Notes under the pieces: generated by a model
Databases searched by the model: none
Seen by the model: only the letters and a program-made list of their open reading frames with translations
Told to the model about the DNA's origin: nothing
Part shown: piece after piece, positions 7,803 through 18,299 of the stretch
Numbering within the stretch: the first letter of the stretch is position 1
Layout: the number at the start of each line of letters is the position of its first letter
Made by a program: the position numbers and the translations under genes
From: Streptomyces sp. NBC_00234
GTDB lineage: Bacteria; Actinomycetota; Actinomycetes; Streptomycetales; Streptomycetaceae
Assembly: GCF_036195325.1 (NCBI RefSeq)
Contig: NZ_CP108101.1
Location: forward strand, 5,828,001-5,892,000
Reading direction: 5' to 3'
DNA: 64,000 nucleotides

Positions 7803-9155
7803 ATGCCCCCAGGCATCACGACGCTTGCCGCAGACGCCCCTGAGCTGTCTGCCGCCAATACCGGGTTCATGCTCATCTGCTCGGCTCTGGTGATGCTCAT
7901 GACCCCGGCCCTGGCCTTCTTCTACGGAGGCATGGTCCGCGTCAAGAGCACCCTCAACATGCTGATGATGAGCTTCATCAGCCTCGGGATCGTCACGATC
8001 CTGTGGGTGCTCTACGGATTCAGCATGGCGTTCGGCGCCGACATCGGCTCGGTCGTCGGCTGGACCTCGGACTACGTCGGACTCAGCGGGATCGGCGTCA
8101 CCGAACTCTGGGACGGCTACACCATCCCGGTCTACGTCTTCGCCGTCTTCCAGCTGATGTTCGCCATCCTCACCCCGGCCCTGATCAGCGGCGCGCTCGC
8201 CGACCGGGTCAAGTTCACCTCCTGGGCCCTGTTCATCACGCTCTGGGTCACCGTCGTCTACTTCCCGGTCGCGCACTGGGTCTGGGGCGCGGGCGGCTGG
8301 CTCTTCGAGATGGGCGTCATCGACTTCGCCGGTGGTACGGCCGTCCACATCAACGCGGGTGCCGCGGCGCTCGGCGTGATCCTCGTCATCGGTAAGCGCA
8401 TCGGCTTCAAGAAGGACCCGATGCGGCCGCACAGCCTGCCGCTCGTCATGCTCGGTGCCGGTCTCCTCTGGTTCGGCTGGTTCGGCTTCAACGCCGGCTC
8501 GTGGCTGGGCAACGACGACGGCGTCGGCGCGGTCATGTTCGTCAACACGCAGGTGGCCACCGCCGCCGCGATGCTCGCCTGGCTCGGTTACGAGAAGCTC
8601 CGCCACGGCTCCTTCACCACGCTGGGCGCAGCCTCCGGTGCCGTCGCCGGCCTCGTCGCCATCACCCCGTCCGGTGGTGCGGTCAGCCCGCTCGGTGCCA
8701 TCGCCGTCGGTGCCATCGCCGGTGTCCTGTGCGCCATGGCGGTCGGCCTGAAGTACAAGTTCGGCTACGACGACTCCCTGGACGTCGTCGGTGTCCACCT
8801 CGTCGGCGGTGTCGCGGGATCCCTGCTCGTCGGCTTCTTCGCCACGGGTGGTGTCCAGTCCGACGCCAAGGGCCTCTTCTACGGCGGCGGCCTCGACCAG
8901 CTCGGCAAGCAGGCCGTCGGAGTCGTCGCGGTCCTGGCGTACTCTCTGGTCGTCTCCGCGCTCCTCGCCTTCCTGCTGGACAAGACGATCGGGATGCGGG
9001 TTCCCGAGGACGACGAGATCTCCGGTATCGACCAGGTCGAACACGCCGAGACCGCATACGACTTCAGCGGCGCCGGAGGCGGCGCGGCCCCGCGCACCTC
9101 GGCAGCGGTCCAGGACACGAAGGCAGCAGCGAAGACGAAGAAGGTGGACGCATGA
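7803..9155 (+). CDS. amtB: Ammonium transporter AmtB
   Basis: A 450-residue Amt/Rh channel protein that brings ammonium across the cell membrane. Eleven hydrophobic helices are recognisable. Family signatures include MLICSALVMLMTPALAFFYGG in helix 1 (two parts), the strongly conserved DFAGGTAVHINAGAAALG (about residues 175-192, with one of the two pore histidines) and HLVGGVAGSLLVGFFA near residue 330. A long hydrophilic tail with Ala, Lys and Thr (KAAAKTKKVDA) ends the protein. The ATG at 7803 follows a GAGGAGACG site. The stop overlaps the start of glnK by ATGA, so the two are translationally coupled. Regulation by GlnR is suggested by the upstream box. Confidence 0.97.
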   Translation: MPPGITTLAADAPELSAANTGFMLICSALVMLMTPALAFFYGGMVRVKSTLNMLMMSFISLGIVTILWVLYGFSMAFGADIGSVVGWTSDYVGLSGIGVTELWDGYTIPVYVFAVFQLMFAILTPALISGALADRVKFTSWALFITLWVTVVYFPVAHWVWGAGGWLFEMGVIDFAGGTAVHINAGAAALGVILVIGKRIGFKKDPMRPHSLPLVMLGAGLLWFGWFGFNAGSWLGNDDGVGAVMFVNTQVATAAAMLAWLGYEKLRHGSFTTLGAASGAVAGLVAITPSGGAVSPLGAIAVGAIAGVLCAMAVGLKYKFGYDDSLDVVGVHLVGGVAGSLLVGFFATGGVQSDAKGLFYGGGLDQLGKQAVGVVAVLAYSLVVSALLAFLLDKTIGMRVPEDDEISGIDQVEHAETAYDFSGAGGGAAPRTSAAVQDTKAAAKTKKVDA

Positions 9156-9490
9156 AGCTCATCACCGCGGTCGTGAAGCCGCACCGGCTCGACGAGATCA
9201 AGGAGGCCCTGCAGGCGTTCGGCATCCAGGGACTCACGGTCACGGAGGCCAGCGGCTACGGGCGTCAGCGCGGCCACACCGAGGTCTACCGCGGTGCCGA
9301 GTACACCGTCGATCTCGTACCGAAGATCCGTATCGAGGTCCTCGTCGAGGACGAGGACGCCGAACAGCTCATCGACGTCGTCGTCAAGGCCGCCCGCACC
9401 GGCAAGATCGGTGACGGCAAGGTCTGGAGCGTGCCGGTCGAGACCGCGATCCGCGTACGGACCGGGGAACGCGGCCCCGACGCGCTCTGA
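9152..9490 (+). CDS. glnK: Nitrogen regulatory protein P-II (GlnK)
   Basis: A 112-residue trimeric PII signal protein that binds 2-oxoglutarate and adenine nucleotides and controls AmtB. The sequence opens with MKLITAVVKPHRLDEIKEAL as in all PII proteins; the T-loop carries GRQRGHTEVYRGAEYTVD with Tyr51, the residue modified by GlnD (adenylylated in Streptomyces, uridylylated in enterics). The B-loop GKIGDGKVWSV and C-loop follow. It overlaps the amtB stop by four bases, and glnD starts 28 bases downstream, forming one operon. Pairing directly with amtB supports the name glnK rather than glnB. Confidence 0.97.
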   Translation: MKLITAVVKPHRLDEIKEALQAFGIQGLTVTEASGYGRQRGHTEVYRGAEYTVDLVPKIRIEVLVEDEDAEQLIDVVVKAARTGKIGDGKVWSVPVETAIRVRTGERGPDAL

Positions 9491-9518
9491 GCGTTCCGCA
9501 CAACCGAAAGGCAGCTGG

Positions 9519-11969
9519 GTGACGAGCACTGAAGCGACCACCGAATCCGAAGCATCGGGACCCAGCGGCTACGCGGCGGCCCGGCTGCGCCTCCTCCAGG
9601 AGAAGGCGCAGTCCGGGCCGCCGCGCCGTGCTGCCCTCGCCGCGCTGACCGACGACTGGCTGAGCACGCTCTTCGCCACCGCGGCGGAGGAGGCGGGCGT
9701 CCGGGGCGCCGCCCTCGTGGCCGTCGGCGGTTACGGCCGCGGCGAGCTCTCCCCGCGCAGCGACCTCGACCTGCTGCTCCTGCACGACGGCAGCGCCGAC
9801 GCCGGAGCGATCGCCACCCTCGCCGACCGTGTCTGGTACCCCGTCTGGGACCTCGGTCTCGCCCTCGACCACTCCGTACGCACCCCCGCAGAGGCCCGGA
9901 AGACGGCCGGCGAGGACCTCAAGGTCCAGCTCGGACTGCTCGACGCGAGGCCCGTCGCCGGAGACCTCGGCCTCGCCGCCGGACTGCGCACCGCGATCCT
10001 CGCCGACTGGCGCAACCAGGCCCCCAAGCGCCTGCCCGCCCTGGACGAGCTGTGCCGCGAGCGGGCCGAGCGCATGGGCGAGCTCCAGTTCCTCCTGGAA
10101 CCCGACCTGAAGGAAGCCCGCGGCGGTCTGCGCGACGCCACCGCCCTGCGCGCCGTCGCCGCGTCCTGGGTCGCCGACGCCCCGCGCGAAGGGCTCTCCG
10201 AAGCCCGCCGGATCCTCCTCGACGCCCGCGACGCCCTCCACCTCACCACCGGCCGCGCCACCGACCGGCTCGCCCTCCAGGAACAGGACCAGGTCGCCAC
10301 CGAGCTGGGCCTCCTGGACGCCGACGCCCTGCTCCGGCAGGTCTACGAGGCCGCCCGCACCGTCTCGTACGCCACCGACGTCACCTGGCGCGAGGTCAAC
10401 CGGGTGCTGCGCGCCCGCTCCGTCCGGCCCCGGCTGCGCGCGATGCTGGGCGGCGGCAAGCCCGTACCCGACCGCACCCCGCTCGCCGACGGGGTCGTGG
10501 AGGCGGACGGCGAAGTCGTCCTCGCCCGCACCGTACGTCCCGAGCGGGACCCCGTCCTCACCCTCCGGGCCGCCGCAGCAGCCGCGGAGTCCGGGCTGCC
10601 GCTCTCCCGCCATCTCGTACGCCACCTCGCGAGCGCCGCCCGCCCGCTGTCCGTGCCGTGGCCCGCCGAGGCCCGCGAGGAGCTGGTCACCCTCCTCGGG
10701 GCCGGCGAGGCCACCGTGGGGGTCTGGGAGGCACTCGAAGCGGAAGGGATCATCACCCGGCTCCTGCCGGACTGGGAGCGGGTGCACTGCCGCCCGCAGC
10801 GCAACCCCGTCCACACCTGGACCGTCGACCGCCATCTCGTCGAGACCGCCGTCCGCGCCGCCACCCTCACCCGCCGCGTCGGACGCCCCGACCTCCTCCT
10901 CGTCGCCGCGCTGCTCCACGACATCGGCAAGGGCTGGCCCGGCGACCACTCCGTCGCGGGGGAGGTCATCGCCCGCGACATGGCGGGCCGCATCGGCTTC
11001 GACAAGCACGACGTGGGCGTCATCGCCACCCTCGTACGCCACCATCTGCTGCTCATCGAGACCGCCACCCGGCGCGACCTCGACGACCCGGCGACGGTCC
11101 GTTCCGTCGCCACCGCGGTCGGTACCGCCTCCACCCTGGAGCTCCTGCACGCCCTCACCGAGGCCGACGCCCTCGCGACCGGCCCCGCCGCCTGGAGCAC
11201 CTGGCGCGCCTCGCTCGTCACCGACCTCGTCGGACGCGTCGCCGCCGTACTCGCCGGAGAGGCCCCGCCGGAACAGGAACCGGCCGCGCCGGGCGCCGAA
11301 CACGAACGCCTCGCCATCGAAGCCCTGCGCACCGGCGAACCCGTCCTCGCCCTGCGCGCCCAGACCGAGACCCCGGACGAGGACGGCGAACCGGAACCGG
11401 TCGGTGTCGAACTTCTCATCGCCCTGCCCGACCGCCCCGGCGTCCTGCCCGCGGCGGCCGGAGTTCTCGCGCTGCACCGCCTCACGGTCCGCGCCGCCGA
11501 TCTGCGCGCCGTCGAGCTCCCCACCGAGCTGGGCGAGAGCGCCGATCTGCTGCTGCTCAGCTGGCGGGTCGCCGCCGAGTACGGATCGCTCCCGCAGGCC
11601 GCCCGGCTCCGTGCCGACCTCGTACGCGCCCTGGACGGCTCGCTGGACATCCGGGCCCGTCTCGCCGAACGCGAAGCCGCCTATCCCCGCCGGCGCGGGG
11701 TGAAGGCCCCGCCGCCCCGGGTGACCGTCGCCGCGGCGGGTTCCCAGGTCGCCACGGTGATCGAGGTCCGGGCCCAGGACGCCCCGGGGCTGCTGCACCG
11801 GATCGGCCGGGCCCTGGAGCAGAGCGCCGTACGGGTGCGCAGCGCCCACGTCTCGACGCTCGGGGCGAACGCGGTGGACGCGTTCTATGTCACGGGACCG
11901 GACGGCGAACCGCTCTCCGACGTACGGGCGGCGGAGGTCGCCCGGGAGCTGGAGAAGGCGCTCGGCTGA
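9519..11969 (+). CDS. glnD: PII nucleotidylyltransferase / removing enzyme GlnD
   Basis: An 816-residue cytoplasmic sensor of glutamine status that attaches and removes a nucleotidyl group on PII. Domains in order: a nucleotidyltransferase domain with VGGYGRGELSPRSDLDLLLL at about residues 67-85 (the G-S/R-S-D-L-D metal site), a GlnD helical linker, an HD hydrolase domain with LLHDIGKGWPGDHS near 464-478, and two ACT domains beginning near 630 (LPDRPGVLPAAAGVLALH) and 745 (AQDAPGLLHRIGRALEQ) that sense glutamine. GTG 9519 is chosen after a GCAGCTGG stretch; the longer frame upstream overlaps glnK with Ser/Arg-rich translation. In Streptomyces this enzyme adenylylates GlnK. Length is normal for the family. 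Confidence 0.95.
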   Translation: MTSTEATTESEASGPSGYAAARLRLLQEKAQSGPPRRAALAALTDDWLSTLFATAAEEAGVRGAALVAVGGYGRGELSPRSDLDLLLLHDGSADAGAIATLADRVWYPVWDLGLALDHSVRTPAEARKTAGEDLKVQLGLLDARPVAGDLGLAAGLRTAILADWRNQAPKRLPALDELCRERAERMGELQFLLEPDLKEARGGLRDATALRAVAASWVADAPREGLSEARRILLDARDALHLTTGRATDRLALQEQDQVATELGLLDADALLRQVYEAARTVSYATDVTWREVNRVLRARSVRPRLRAMLGGGKPVPDRTPLADGVVEADGEVVLARTVRPERDPVLTLRAAAAAAESGLPLSRHLVRHLASAARPLSVPWPAEAREELVTLLGAGEATVGVWEALEAEGIITRLLPDWERVHCRPQRNPVHTWTVDRHLVETAVRAATLTRRVGRPDLLLVAALLHDIGKGWPGDHSVAGEVIARDMAGRIGFDKHDVGVIATLVRHHLLLIETATRRDLDDPATVRSVATAVGTASTLELLHALTEADALATGPAAWSTWRASLVTDLVGRVAAVLAGEAPPEQEPAAPGAEHERLAIEALRTGEPVLALRAQTETPDEDGEPEPVGVELLIALPDRPGVLPAAAGVLALHRLTVRAADLRAVELPTELGESADLLLLSWRVAAEYGSLPQAARLRADLVRALDGSLDIRARLAEREAAYPRRRGVKAPPPRVTVAAAGSQVATVIEVRAQDAPGLLHRIGRALEQSAVRVRSAHVSTLGANAVDAFYVTGPDGEPLSDVRAAEVARELEKALG

Positions 11970-12013
11970 GGCTCCTCACGCACCTGCCGACCCGTCCACG
12001 ACAGTGTGGACCG

Positions 12014-12045
12014 GCCCTCGTCCGTCACGAGAAACGGGCGAGGGC
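12014..12045 (+). terminator. Terminator after glnD
   Basis: An 11-bp stem with one G-T pair (12014-12024 with 12035-12045) and a ten-base loop, followed by TTTGC, lies 45 bases after the glnD stop and before ffh. Confidence 0.65.
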
Positions 12046-12123
12046 TTTGCGTTCTCCGGTGGCCGGATACCCTGGAGGGCGACTGACCTGCCCCGCCCCC
12101 GACCCTGAGGACCGACGAGCGCC

Positions 12124-13671
<1,548 letters not shown>

Positions 13672-13688
13672 TCGCCGAACGACCACGT

Positions 13689-13723
13689 GTAAGGGGCGTC
13701 CTCTCTGGGAGGGCGCCCCTTAC
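13689..13723. terminator. Terminator between ffh and the convergent methyltransferase
   Basis: A stem of ten bases (GTAAGGGGCG with CGCCCCTTAC) plus an inner TCCT/GAGG helix sits 17 bases after the ffh stop and serves convergent genes. Confidence 0.75.
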
Positions 13724-13799
13724 GCATGCCCCCGGGAGGTCCGTTACGGCCGCTCGGCGTCCAAGCAGCCGCCCTCCTCACGCCTACTCCCCGGAGGGG

Positions 13800-14669
13800 T
13801 CAGGAGACGCACACCAGGTAACGGAACACGTTCGGCATCCACACGGTGCCGTCCGGACGACGGTGCGGATGCAGCGCCTCCGCGACCTCCTTCTCCACCT
13901 GGGACCGGTCCGTCGCCCGAACGGCGGAGTCGAACAGCCCCGTCGACAGCAGGCCGCGGACCGCACTGTCCATATCGGCGTACCCGAAGGGGCAGGACAC
14001 CCGGCCCGAACCGTCCGGCTTCAGCCCGGCCCGTGCCGCCACGTCCTCCAGATCGTCCCGGCGGGCCGCCCGCAGCCCCGCGGACCGCGGCGCGCGCGCC
14101 GACTCCGCGAGCCGGGCGGCCACGCGCAGCACCGGTGCGGTGGCACAGCGCTCGGGCGGCCCCCAGCCGGTCAGGACCACGGTGGCACCCCGCACCGCCA
14201 GCGGAACGGTCGATTCCAGCGCGGGCGAGAGCCCCTCGGAATCACCGGCCACACAGCCGATCGGGTTGAACGCCGTCACGAGGTTGTACGGGGCCCCGCC
14301 CGCCGCAGCGGCGGCCGAGGGGCCACCGGCGAAGAGCCGCGGCTGCTCCGTGGGAGGCCGCTCGGGGCTGTTGTCCCAGCCCGGATCGGGCAGGAGGCGC
14401 TCGCGGGCCAGCGCGAGCCGTTCACGGTCGGTGTCGACGCCTGTGACGCGCGCGCCGCGGGCAGCCGCGATCAGGAGCGCCAGCCCGGAACCGCAGCCGA
14501 TGGAGAGCATGCGCGTGGCGGCCCCGACTTCGAGCCGCTGGTACACGGCTTCGTACAGCGGTGCCAGCATCCGCTCCTGGATCTCGGCCCAGTCGCGGGC
14601 ACGGGTACCGGCGTCCACCGGGGCGGACGAGTCCGCATACCTGTGGTGCCGGACGAGCGTTGGTGTCAT
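13800..14669 (-). CDS. Class I SAM-dependent methyltransferase, substrate unknown
   Basis: A 289-residue Rossmann-fold methyltransferase. The SAM-binding motif I is clear: MLSIGCGSGLALLIAA near residues 53-68, followed by the acidic residue of motif II in TGVDTDRERLALA. YNLVTAFNPIGCVAG lies where motif IV is expected. An N-terminal segment ARDWAEIQERMLAPLYEAVYQ is typical of small-molecule and ubiquinone/menaquinone-type methyltransferases, but I cannot name the substrate. It runs convergent to ffh and divergent from a SprT-like gene. The ATG at 14669 has only a weak GGGGCG site fifteen bases upstream. Confidence 0.8.
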   Translation of the reverse strand: MTPTLVRHHRYADSSAPVDAGTRARDWAEIQERMLAPLYEAVYQRLEVGAATRMLSIGCGSGLALLIAAARGARVTGVDTDRERLALARERLLPDPGWDNSPERPPTEQPRLFAGGPSAAAAAGGAPYNLVTAFNPIGCVAGDSEGLSPALESTVPLAVRGATVVLTGWGPPERCATAPVLRVAARLAESARAPRSAGLRAARRDDLEDVAARAGLKPDGSGRVSCPFGYADMDSAVRGLLSTGLFDSAVRATDRSQVEKEVAEALHPHRRPDGTVWMPNVFRYLVCVS

Positions 14670-15253
14670 GAAAAGCGCCCCAATCCGCCAAGAGGTCGGT
14701 CATGCCCGAGTGGACGGCCCCCCATGTGCGTACGCCCGCAGTCCCCCCGTATGTCAGAGAACTCCGCATCCGCGGTCTCGTCCAGGGGTTGAATGGCAAT
14801 GCTTGTGAGCCCGGGTCGTGCGCCCCCGCCGACCAGCGGCTTCGGCGGACGGATCCACACGACTTCGGGCCCTGCGGGCTCCTGCTCTTCTGACCCCAGT
14901 CTTACCCGACACGCGGGCCGGAGCACGTCGAGCACCAGGAACCCCGTGCCGGCGGGGCCGTGGGCAGGTGCGGCCCGGTTTCCGGGGCGTACGGAACGCC
15001 GGGTAGTGTCGCTCTCGTCCCGGCCTCCGCCGGCGCACCCGGGGAGCCCGTCAGGACCCCCGCGCCGCTCCCGTGACTACGCGCCGGGCGTACGAGGCGC
15101 TACGTACCACCTTGGTGCGAGCTGTGAGGCTTCTCCGCAGATCTGCGCACCCGCCCTCGTCCGGACGCATCAATGGCAACTGACTGGTACGTGCAAATTA
15201 TTTGGGATGCCCCGGAATAGGAACACCGGGGCACTCAGGCTCGTTGTCACGAC
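14670..15253. other. Intergenic region between methyltransferase and SprT-like gene
   Basis: This 584-base divergent gap contains no gene that I can support. Several short frames, such as one on the minus strand at 14666-14935, have no ribosome site or recognisable motif. The last 80 bases before 15254 are relatively AT-rich (GTGCAAATTATTTGGG near 15191) and end in a hairpin described separately. Promoters of both flanking genes must lie here. Confidence 0.4.
15208..15233 (+). repeat. Hairpin just upstream of the SprT-like gene
   Basis: An 8-bp perfect inverted repeat (TGCCCCGG with CCGGGGCA) with a ten-base loop ends 20 bases before the GTG start at 15254. It could be an operator or a leader structure; no ribosome site is visible between it and the start. 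Confidence 0.4.
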
Positions 15254-15847
15254 GTGAGCACGACACCACCTGTACTTGCCGCAGAGCTGGCGCAGGCGTG
15301 GGCCGATATTCAGCGGTACCACCCCGAGCTGCCCGATCTTGCCGCGCCCGAGTCCCTGATCGGAGAGTCGTCGTCCGCCTGTGGCGCCGAGCTCTCCTTC
15401 GAGCGACTGCTGCATGAGGCAGTCCATGGCATCGCCGCCGCGCGAGGGGTCCGAGACACCTCGCGCGCCGGCCGCTACCACAACCGACGATTCCTCGCGA
15501 TCGCCGAGGAGTTGGGCCTCGATCATGCCGAGGAACCCCATCCCAGCAGCGGATTCTCGCTGGTCACCCTGAACCCGGAGGCCAAGCGGAGGTACCGACC
15601 GACCATCGAACGGCTGCAGCGGGCCCTCAAGGCGCACACCGTCGCCACGGCGGCCGACACCAAGCGTTCCTTCCGCGGGCCGGCCGCACGGCACGGCTCC
15701 TCCGGAGGCGGCGTGCGGGTCAAGGCCGTCTGCGACTGCGGGCGCAACGTGCGCGTGGTTCCGTCGGTCCTCGCGCAGGCCCCCATCGTCTGCGGTGGAT
15801 GCGGAAAGCCGTTCCGGATTCCGGAAGCGGCGGTCGCGGTGAGGTGA
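15254..15847 (+). CDS. SprT-like zinc metalloprotein with C-terminal zinc ribbon
   Basis: A 197-residue protein with the pattern of SprT-like metalloproteins: LLHEAVHGIA (HExxH, about residues 52-61) followed about 23 residues later by GRYHNRRFLAIAEELGL, corresponding to the third His ligand and the HGxxF-like motif. The C-terminal fifty residues form a probable zinc ribbon, CDCGRN ... CGGCGKPF, with a C-x-C first knuckle rather than the usual C-x2-C. SprT/Spartan relatives cut DNA-protein crosslinks in eukaryotes; the bacterial role is not settled. It lies 156 bases upstream of rpsP on the same strand. GTG 15254 lacks a good ribosome site, so the start is provisional. Confidence 0.72.
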   Translation: MSTTPPVLAAELAQAWADIQRYHPELPDLAAPESLIGESSSACGAELSFERLLHEAVHGIAAARGVRDTSRAGRYHNRRFLAIAEELGLDHAEEPHPSSGFSLVTLNPEAKRRYRPTIERLQRALKAHTVATAADTKRSFRGPAARHGSSGGGVRVKAVCDCGRNVRVVPSVLAQAPIVCGGCGKPFRIPEAAVAVR

Positions 15848-16003
15848 CCCGACGCGGTGTGGCACAATGGACAGCTGTACTCGACAGTCGCATAGGACCC
15901 CTCTCTCCTCCGACTGACGCGTCCGTCGGGCACGCGAGTACCGCAACCCCACGTGGCATCTTCGTTGTGCCCAACCACGTCAAGACCAGGAGACACCACT
16001 TCC

Positions 16004-16444
16004 GTGGCAGTCAAGATCAAGCTGAAGCGTCTGGGCAAGATCCGTTCGCCTCACTACCGCATCGTCGTCGCCGACTCCCGTACCCGCCGTGATGGTCGGG
16101 CCATCGAGGAGATCGGCCTGTACCACCCGGTGCAGAACCCCTCGCGCATCGAGGTCAACGCAGAGCGCGCGCAGTACTGGCTGTCCGTCGGCGCCCAGCC
16201 GACCGAGCCGGTTCTCGCGATCCTGAAGCTCACCGGTGACTGGCAGGCCCACAAGGGCCTTCCGGCCCCGGCGCCGCTGCTGCAGCCGGAGCCCAAGCCC
16301 GACAAGCGCGCCCTGTTCGAGGCTCTCACCACGGACGGCGACGAGGCCAAGGGTGAGGCCATCACCCAGAAGTCCAAGAAGGCCGACAAGAAGGCGGACG
16401 AGGCGGCTGACGCTGCTGCGCCCACCGAGTCGACCGAGGCCTGA
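16004..16444 (+). CDS. rpsP: 30S ribosomal protein S16
   Basis: A 146-residue ribosomal protein; the first 85 residues match S16 throughout (VKIKLKRLGKIRSPHYRIVV, DSRTRRDGRAIEEIGLYHP, RAQYWLSVGAQPTEPV). The C-terminal 60 residues are a long acidic/Lys-Ala extension typical of actinobacterial S16 (KKADKKADEAADAAAPTEST). GTG at 16004 follows CCAGGAGACACC; an in-frame ATG at 15953 lacks family similarity. It is the first gene of the rpsP-KH-rimM-trmD-rplS set; the KH gene starts two bases after its stop. Confidence 0.97.
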   Translation: MAVKIKLKRLGKIRSPHYRIVVADSRTRRDGRAIEEIGLYHPVQNPSRIEVNAERAQYWLSVGAQPTEPVLAILKLTGDWQAHKGLPAPAPLLQPEPKPDKRALFEALTTDGDEAKGEAITQKSKKADKKADEAADAAAPTESTEA

Positions 16445-16446
16445 GC

Positions 16447-16686
16447 ATGCTCGAGGAGGCTCTCGAGCACCTCGTGAAGGGCATCGTGGACAATCCCGAC
16501 GATGTGCAGGTTGCCTCGCGCACCCTGCGCCGTGGACGCGTGCTGGAGGTCCGGGTTCACCCGGACGATCTCGGCAAGGTGATCGGTCGTAACGGCCGCA
16601 CCGCTCGCGCTCTGCGTACCGTCGTGGGTGCCATCGGCGGCCGGGGCATTCGCGTTGACCTCGTCGACGTGGATCAGGCTCGCTGA
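16447..16686 (+). CDS. KH-domain RNA-binding protein (YlqC/KhpA family)
   Basis: A 79-residue single KH domain protein, encoded two bases after the rpsP stop. The RNA-binding loop appears as VIGRNGRTARALRTVV (G-x-x-G motif GRNG). This family binds RNA with KhpB in Gram-positive bacteria and influences cell shape and sRNA function. Position between rpsP and rimM is the standard location. A hairpin follows at 16707, so part of the transcription may end here. Confidence 0.93.
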   Translation: MLEEALEHLVKGIVDNPDDVQVASRTLRRGRVLEVRVHPDDLGKVIGRNGRTARALRTVVGAIGGRGIRVDLVDVDQAR

Positions 16687-16706
16687 AAGAGTTGAACACC
16701 GGCCAG

Positions 16707-16738
16707 GGCCGGGGAGGGCTTTCGAGCCGTCCCCGGCC
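16707..16738 (+). terminator. Hairpin between the KH gene and rimM
   Basis: Nine perfect pairs, one G-G mismatch and four more pairs close over a TTCG tetraloop, followed by TTTGTC. It is probably a partial terminator or a processing site inside the ribosomal operon, 20 bases after the KH stop. Confidence 0.75.
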
Positions 16739-16773
16739 TTTGTCGTCCGTAAACGATCACCAGGAGAAGTAGC

Positions 16774-17355
16774 GTGCAGTTGGTAGTCGCACGGATCGGC
16801 CGTGCCCATGGCATCAAGGGCGAGGTCACCGTCGAGGTACGCACGGACGAGCCCGAGGTGCGGCTCGGCCCCGGTGCCGTCCTGGCCACCGAACCCGCCG
16901 AGACGGGACCGCTGACTATCGAGACCGGCAGGGTCCACAGCGGCAGGCTGCTGCTCCGTTTCGAGGGCGTACGGGACCGTACGGGCGCCGAGGCCCTCCG
17001 TAACACCCTGCTGATCGCCGAGGTGGACCCGGACGAGCTTCCGGAGGACCCCGAGGAGTTCTACGACCACCAGCTCATGGACCTCGACGTGGTCCTGGCC
17101 GACGGCACCGAGATCGGCCGGATCACCGAGATCACCCACCTGCCCTCCCAGGACCTGTTCATCGTGGAGCGCCCCGACGGCAGCGAGGTGATGATCCCCT
17201 TCGTCGAGGAGATCGTCAGCGAGATCGACCTGGAGGAGCAGCGCGCGGTCATCACCCCGCCTCCCGGGCTGATCGACGAGAACGAGGCCGTGATCGCCAC
17301 CTCGCGCGACGAGGAGGGCGAGGAGTCCGCCCCGTCCGGGGACGAGTCCCGATGA
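16774..17355 (+). CDS. rimM: Ribosome maturation factor RimM
   Basis: A 193-residue factor for 30S subunit maturation that binds S19. The N-terminal beta-barrel contains VVARIGRAHGIKGEVTVEV and the PRC-barrel half includes EEFYDHQLMDLDVVLADGTEIG and PSQDLFIVERPDGSEVMIPFV (two parts). GTG at 16774 follows CAGGAGAAG. The tail after residue 165 is an acidic disordered extension. The stop overlaps trmD by ATGA. Confidence 0.95.
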   Translation: MQLVVARIGRAHGIKGEVTVEVRTDEPEVRLGPGAVLATEPAETGPLTIETGRVHSGRLLLRFEGVRDRTGAEALRNTLLIAEVDPDELPEDPEEFYDHQLMDLDVVLADGTEIGRITEITHLPSQDLFIVERPDGSEVMIPFVEEIVSEIDLEEQRAVITPPPGLIDENEAVIATSRDEEGEESAPSGDESR

Positions 17356-18173
17356 GGCTCGACGTCGTCACGATCTTCCCCGAGTACCTGGAACCGCTGA
17401 ACGTCTCGCTCGTCGGCAAGGCACGCGCCGGCGGCCGGCTCGACGTGCGCGTCCACGACCTGCGGGACTGGACCTACGACCGGCACAACACGGTCGACGA
17501 CACCCCCTACGGCGGTGGCCCGGGCATGGTCATGAAGACCGGCCCCTGGGGCGACTGCCTGGACGAGACGCTGGCCGACGGCTACGAGTCCGGGGCGCAC
17601 TCGCCGGTGATCGTGGTGCCCACGCCCAGTGGCAGGCCCTTCACCCAGGAACTGGCCGTCGAGCTCTCCGAGCAGCCGTGGCTGATCTTCACGCCTGCCC
17701 GGTACGAGGGCATCGACCGCCGGGTGATGGACGAGTACGCCACGCGAATGCCGGTCATCGAGGTGTCCATCGGGGATTACGTCCTGGCCGGCGGGGAAGC
17801 CGCCGTACTGGTCATCACGGAGGCCGTGGCGCGGCTGCTGCCCGGGGTGCTCGGCAACGCCGAATCGCACCGCGACGACTCCTTCGCCCCGGGTGCCATG
17901 GCCAATCTGCTGGAGGGCCCCGTCTACACCAAGCCCCCCGAGTGGCGGGGTCGCGGGATTCCGGATGTCCTGCTCAGCGGTCACCACGGCAGGATCGCCC
18001 GCTGGCGCAGGGACGAAGCCTTCCGCCGTACCGCACTCAACAGGCCCGACCTGATTGAGCGTTGCGAGGCATCGGGCTTCGACAAGAAGGACCGGGAGAT
18101 GCTCTCCATCCTCGGCTGGTCCCCGGAGCCCGGCGGCCGATTTTGGCGCAGGCCCGAGGCCGTGGAAGAATAA
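17352..18173 (+). CDS. trmD: tRNA (guanine37-N1)-methyltransferase TrmD
   Basis: A 273-residue SPOUT-fold enzyme that methylates G37 in tRNAs reading CNN codons. It begins MRLDVVTIFPEYLEPL; DDTPYGGGPGMVMK and the trefoil knot ARYEGIDRRV ... IGDYVLAGGEAAVLVI (about residues 115-155) bind SAM. The start overlaps the rimM stop by four bases. Followed after 126 bases by rplS, the usual order. Confidence 0.97.
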   Translation: MRLDVVTIFPEYLEPLNVSLVGKARAGGRLDVRVHDLRDWTYDRHNTVDDTPYGGGPGMVMKTGPWGDCLDETLADGYESGAHSPVIVVPTPSGRPFTQELAVELSEQPWLIFTPARYEGIDRRVMDEYATRMPVIEVSIGDYVLAGGEAAVLVITEAVARLLPGVLGNAESHRDDSFAPGAMANLLEGPVYTKPPEWRGRGIPDVLLSGHHGRIARWRRDEAFRRTALNRPDLIERCEASGFDKKDREMLSILGWSPEPGGRFWRRPEAVEE

Positions 18174-18299
18174 CCCTGCTGTACGTCCGGTGTGCGCCCC
18201 TGCCACAGGGGGAACGACGCCCGCCCGACGCGATCAGCACCCCGAATCTTCCCTCTCTCCCGTCGATGACCTGTGGCATCGGCGAAGAAAGCAGACAAA

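Noticed and set aside
9384..11849. 821-residue open frame on the minus strand across glnD
   Set aside because: Gly/Arg/Glu-rich antisense shadow caused by high GC third positions; glnD on the plus strand has full domain structure.
14666..14935. 89-residue minus frame upstream of the methyltransferase
   Set aside because: No ribosome site, no motif and composition like random GC-rich sequence.
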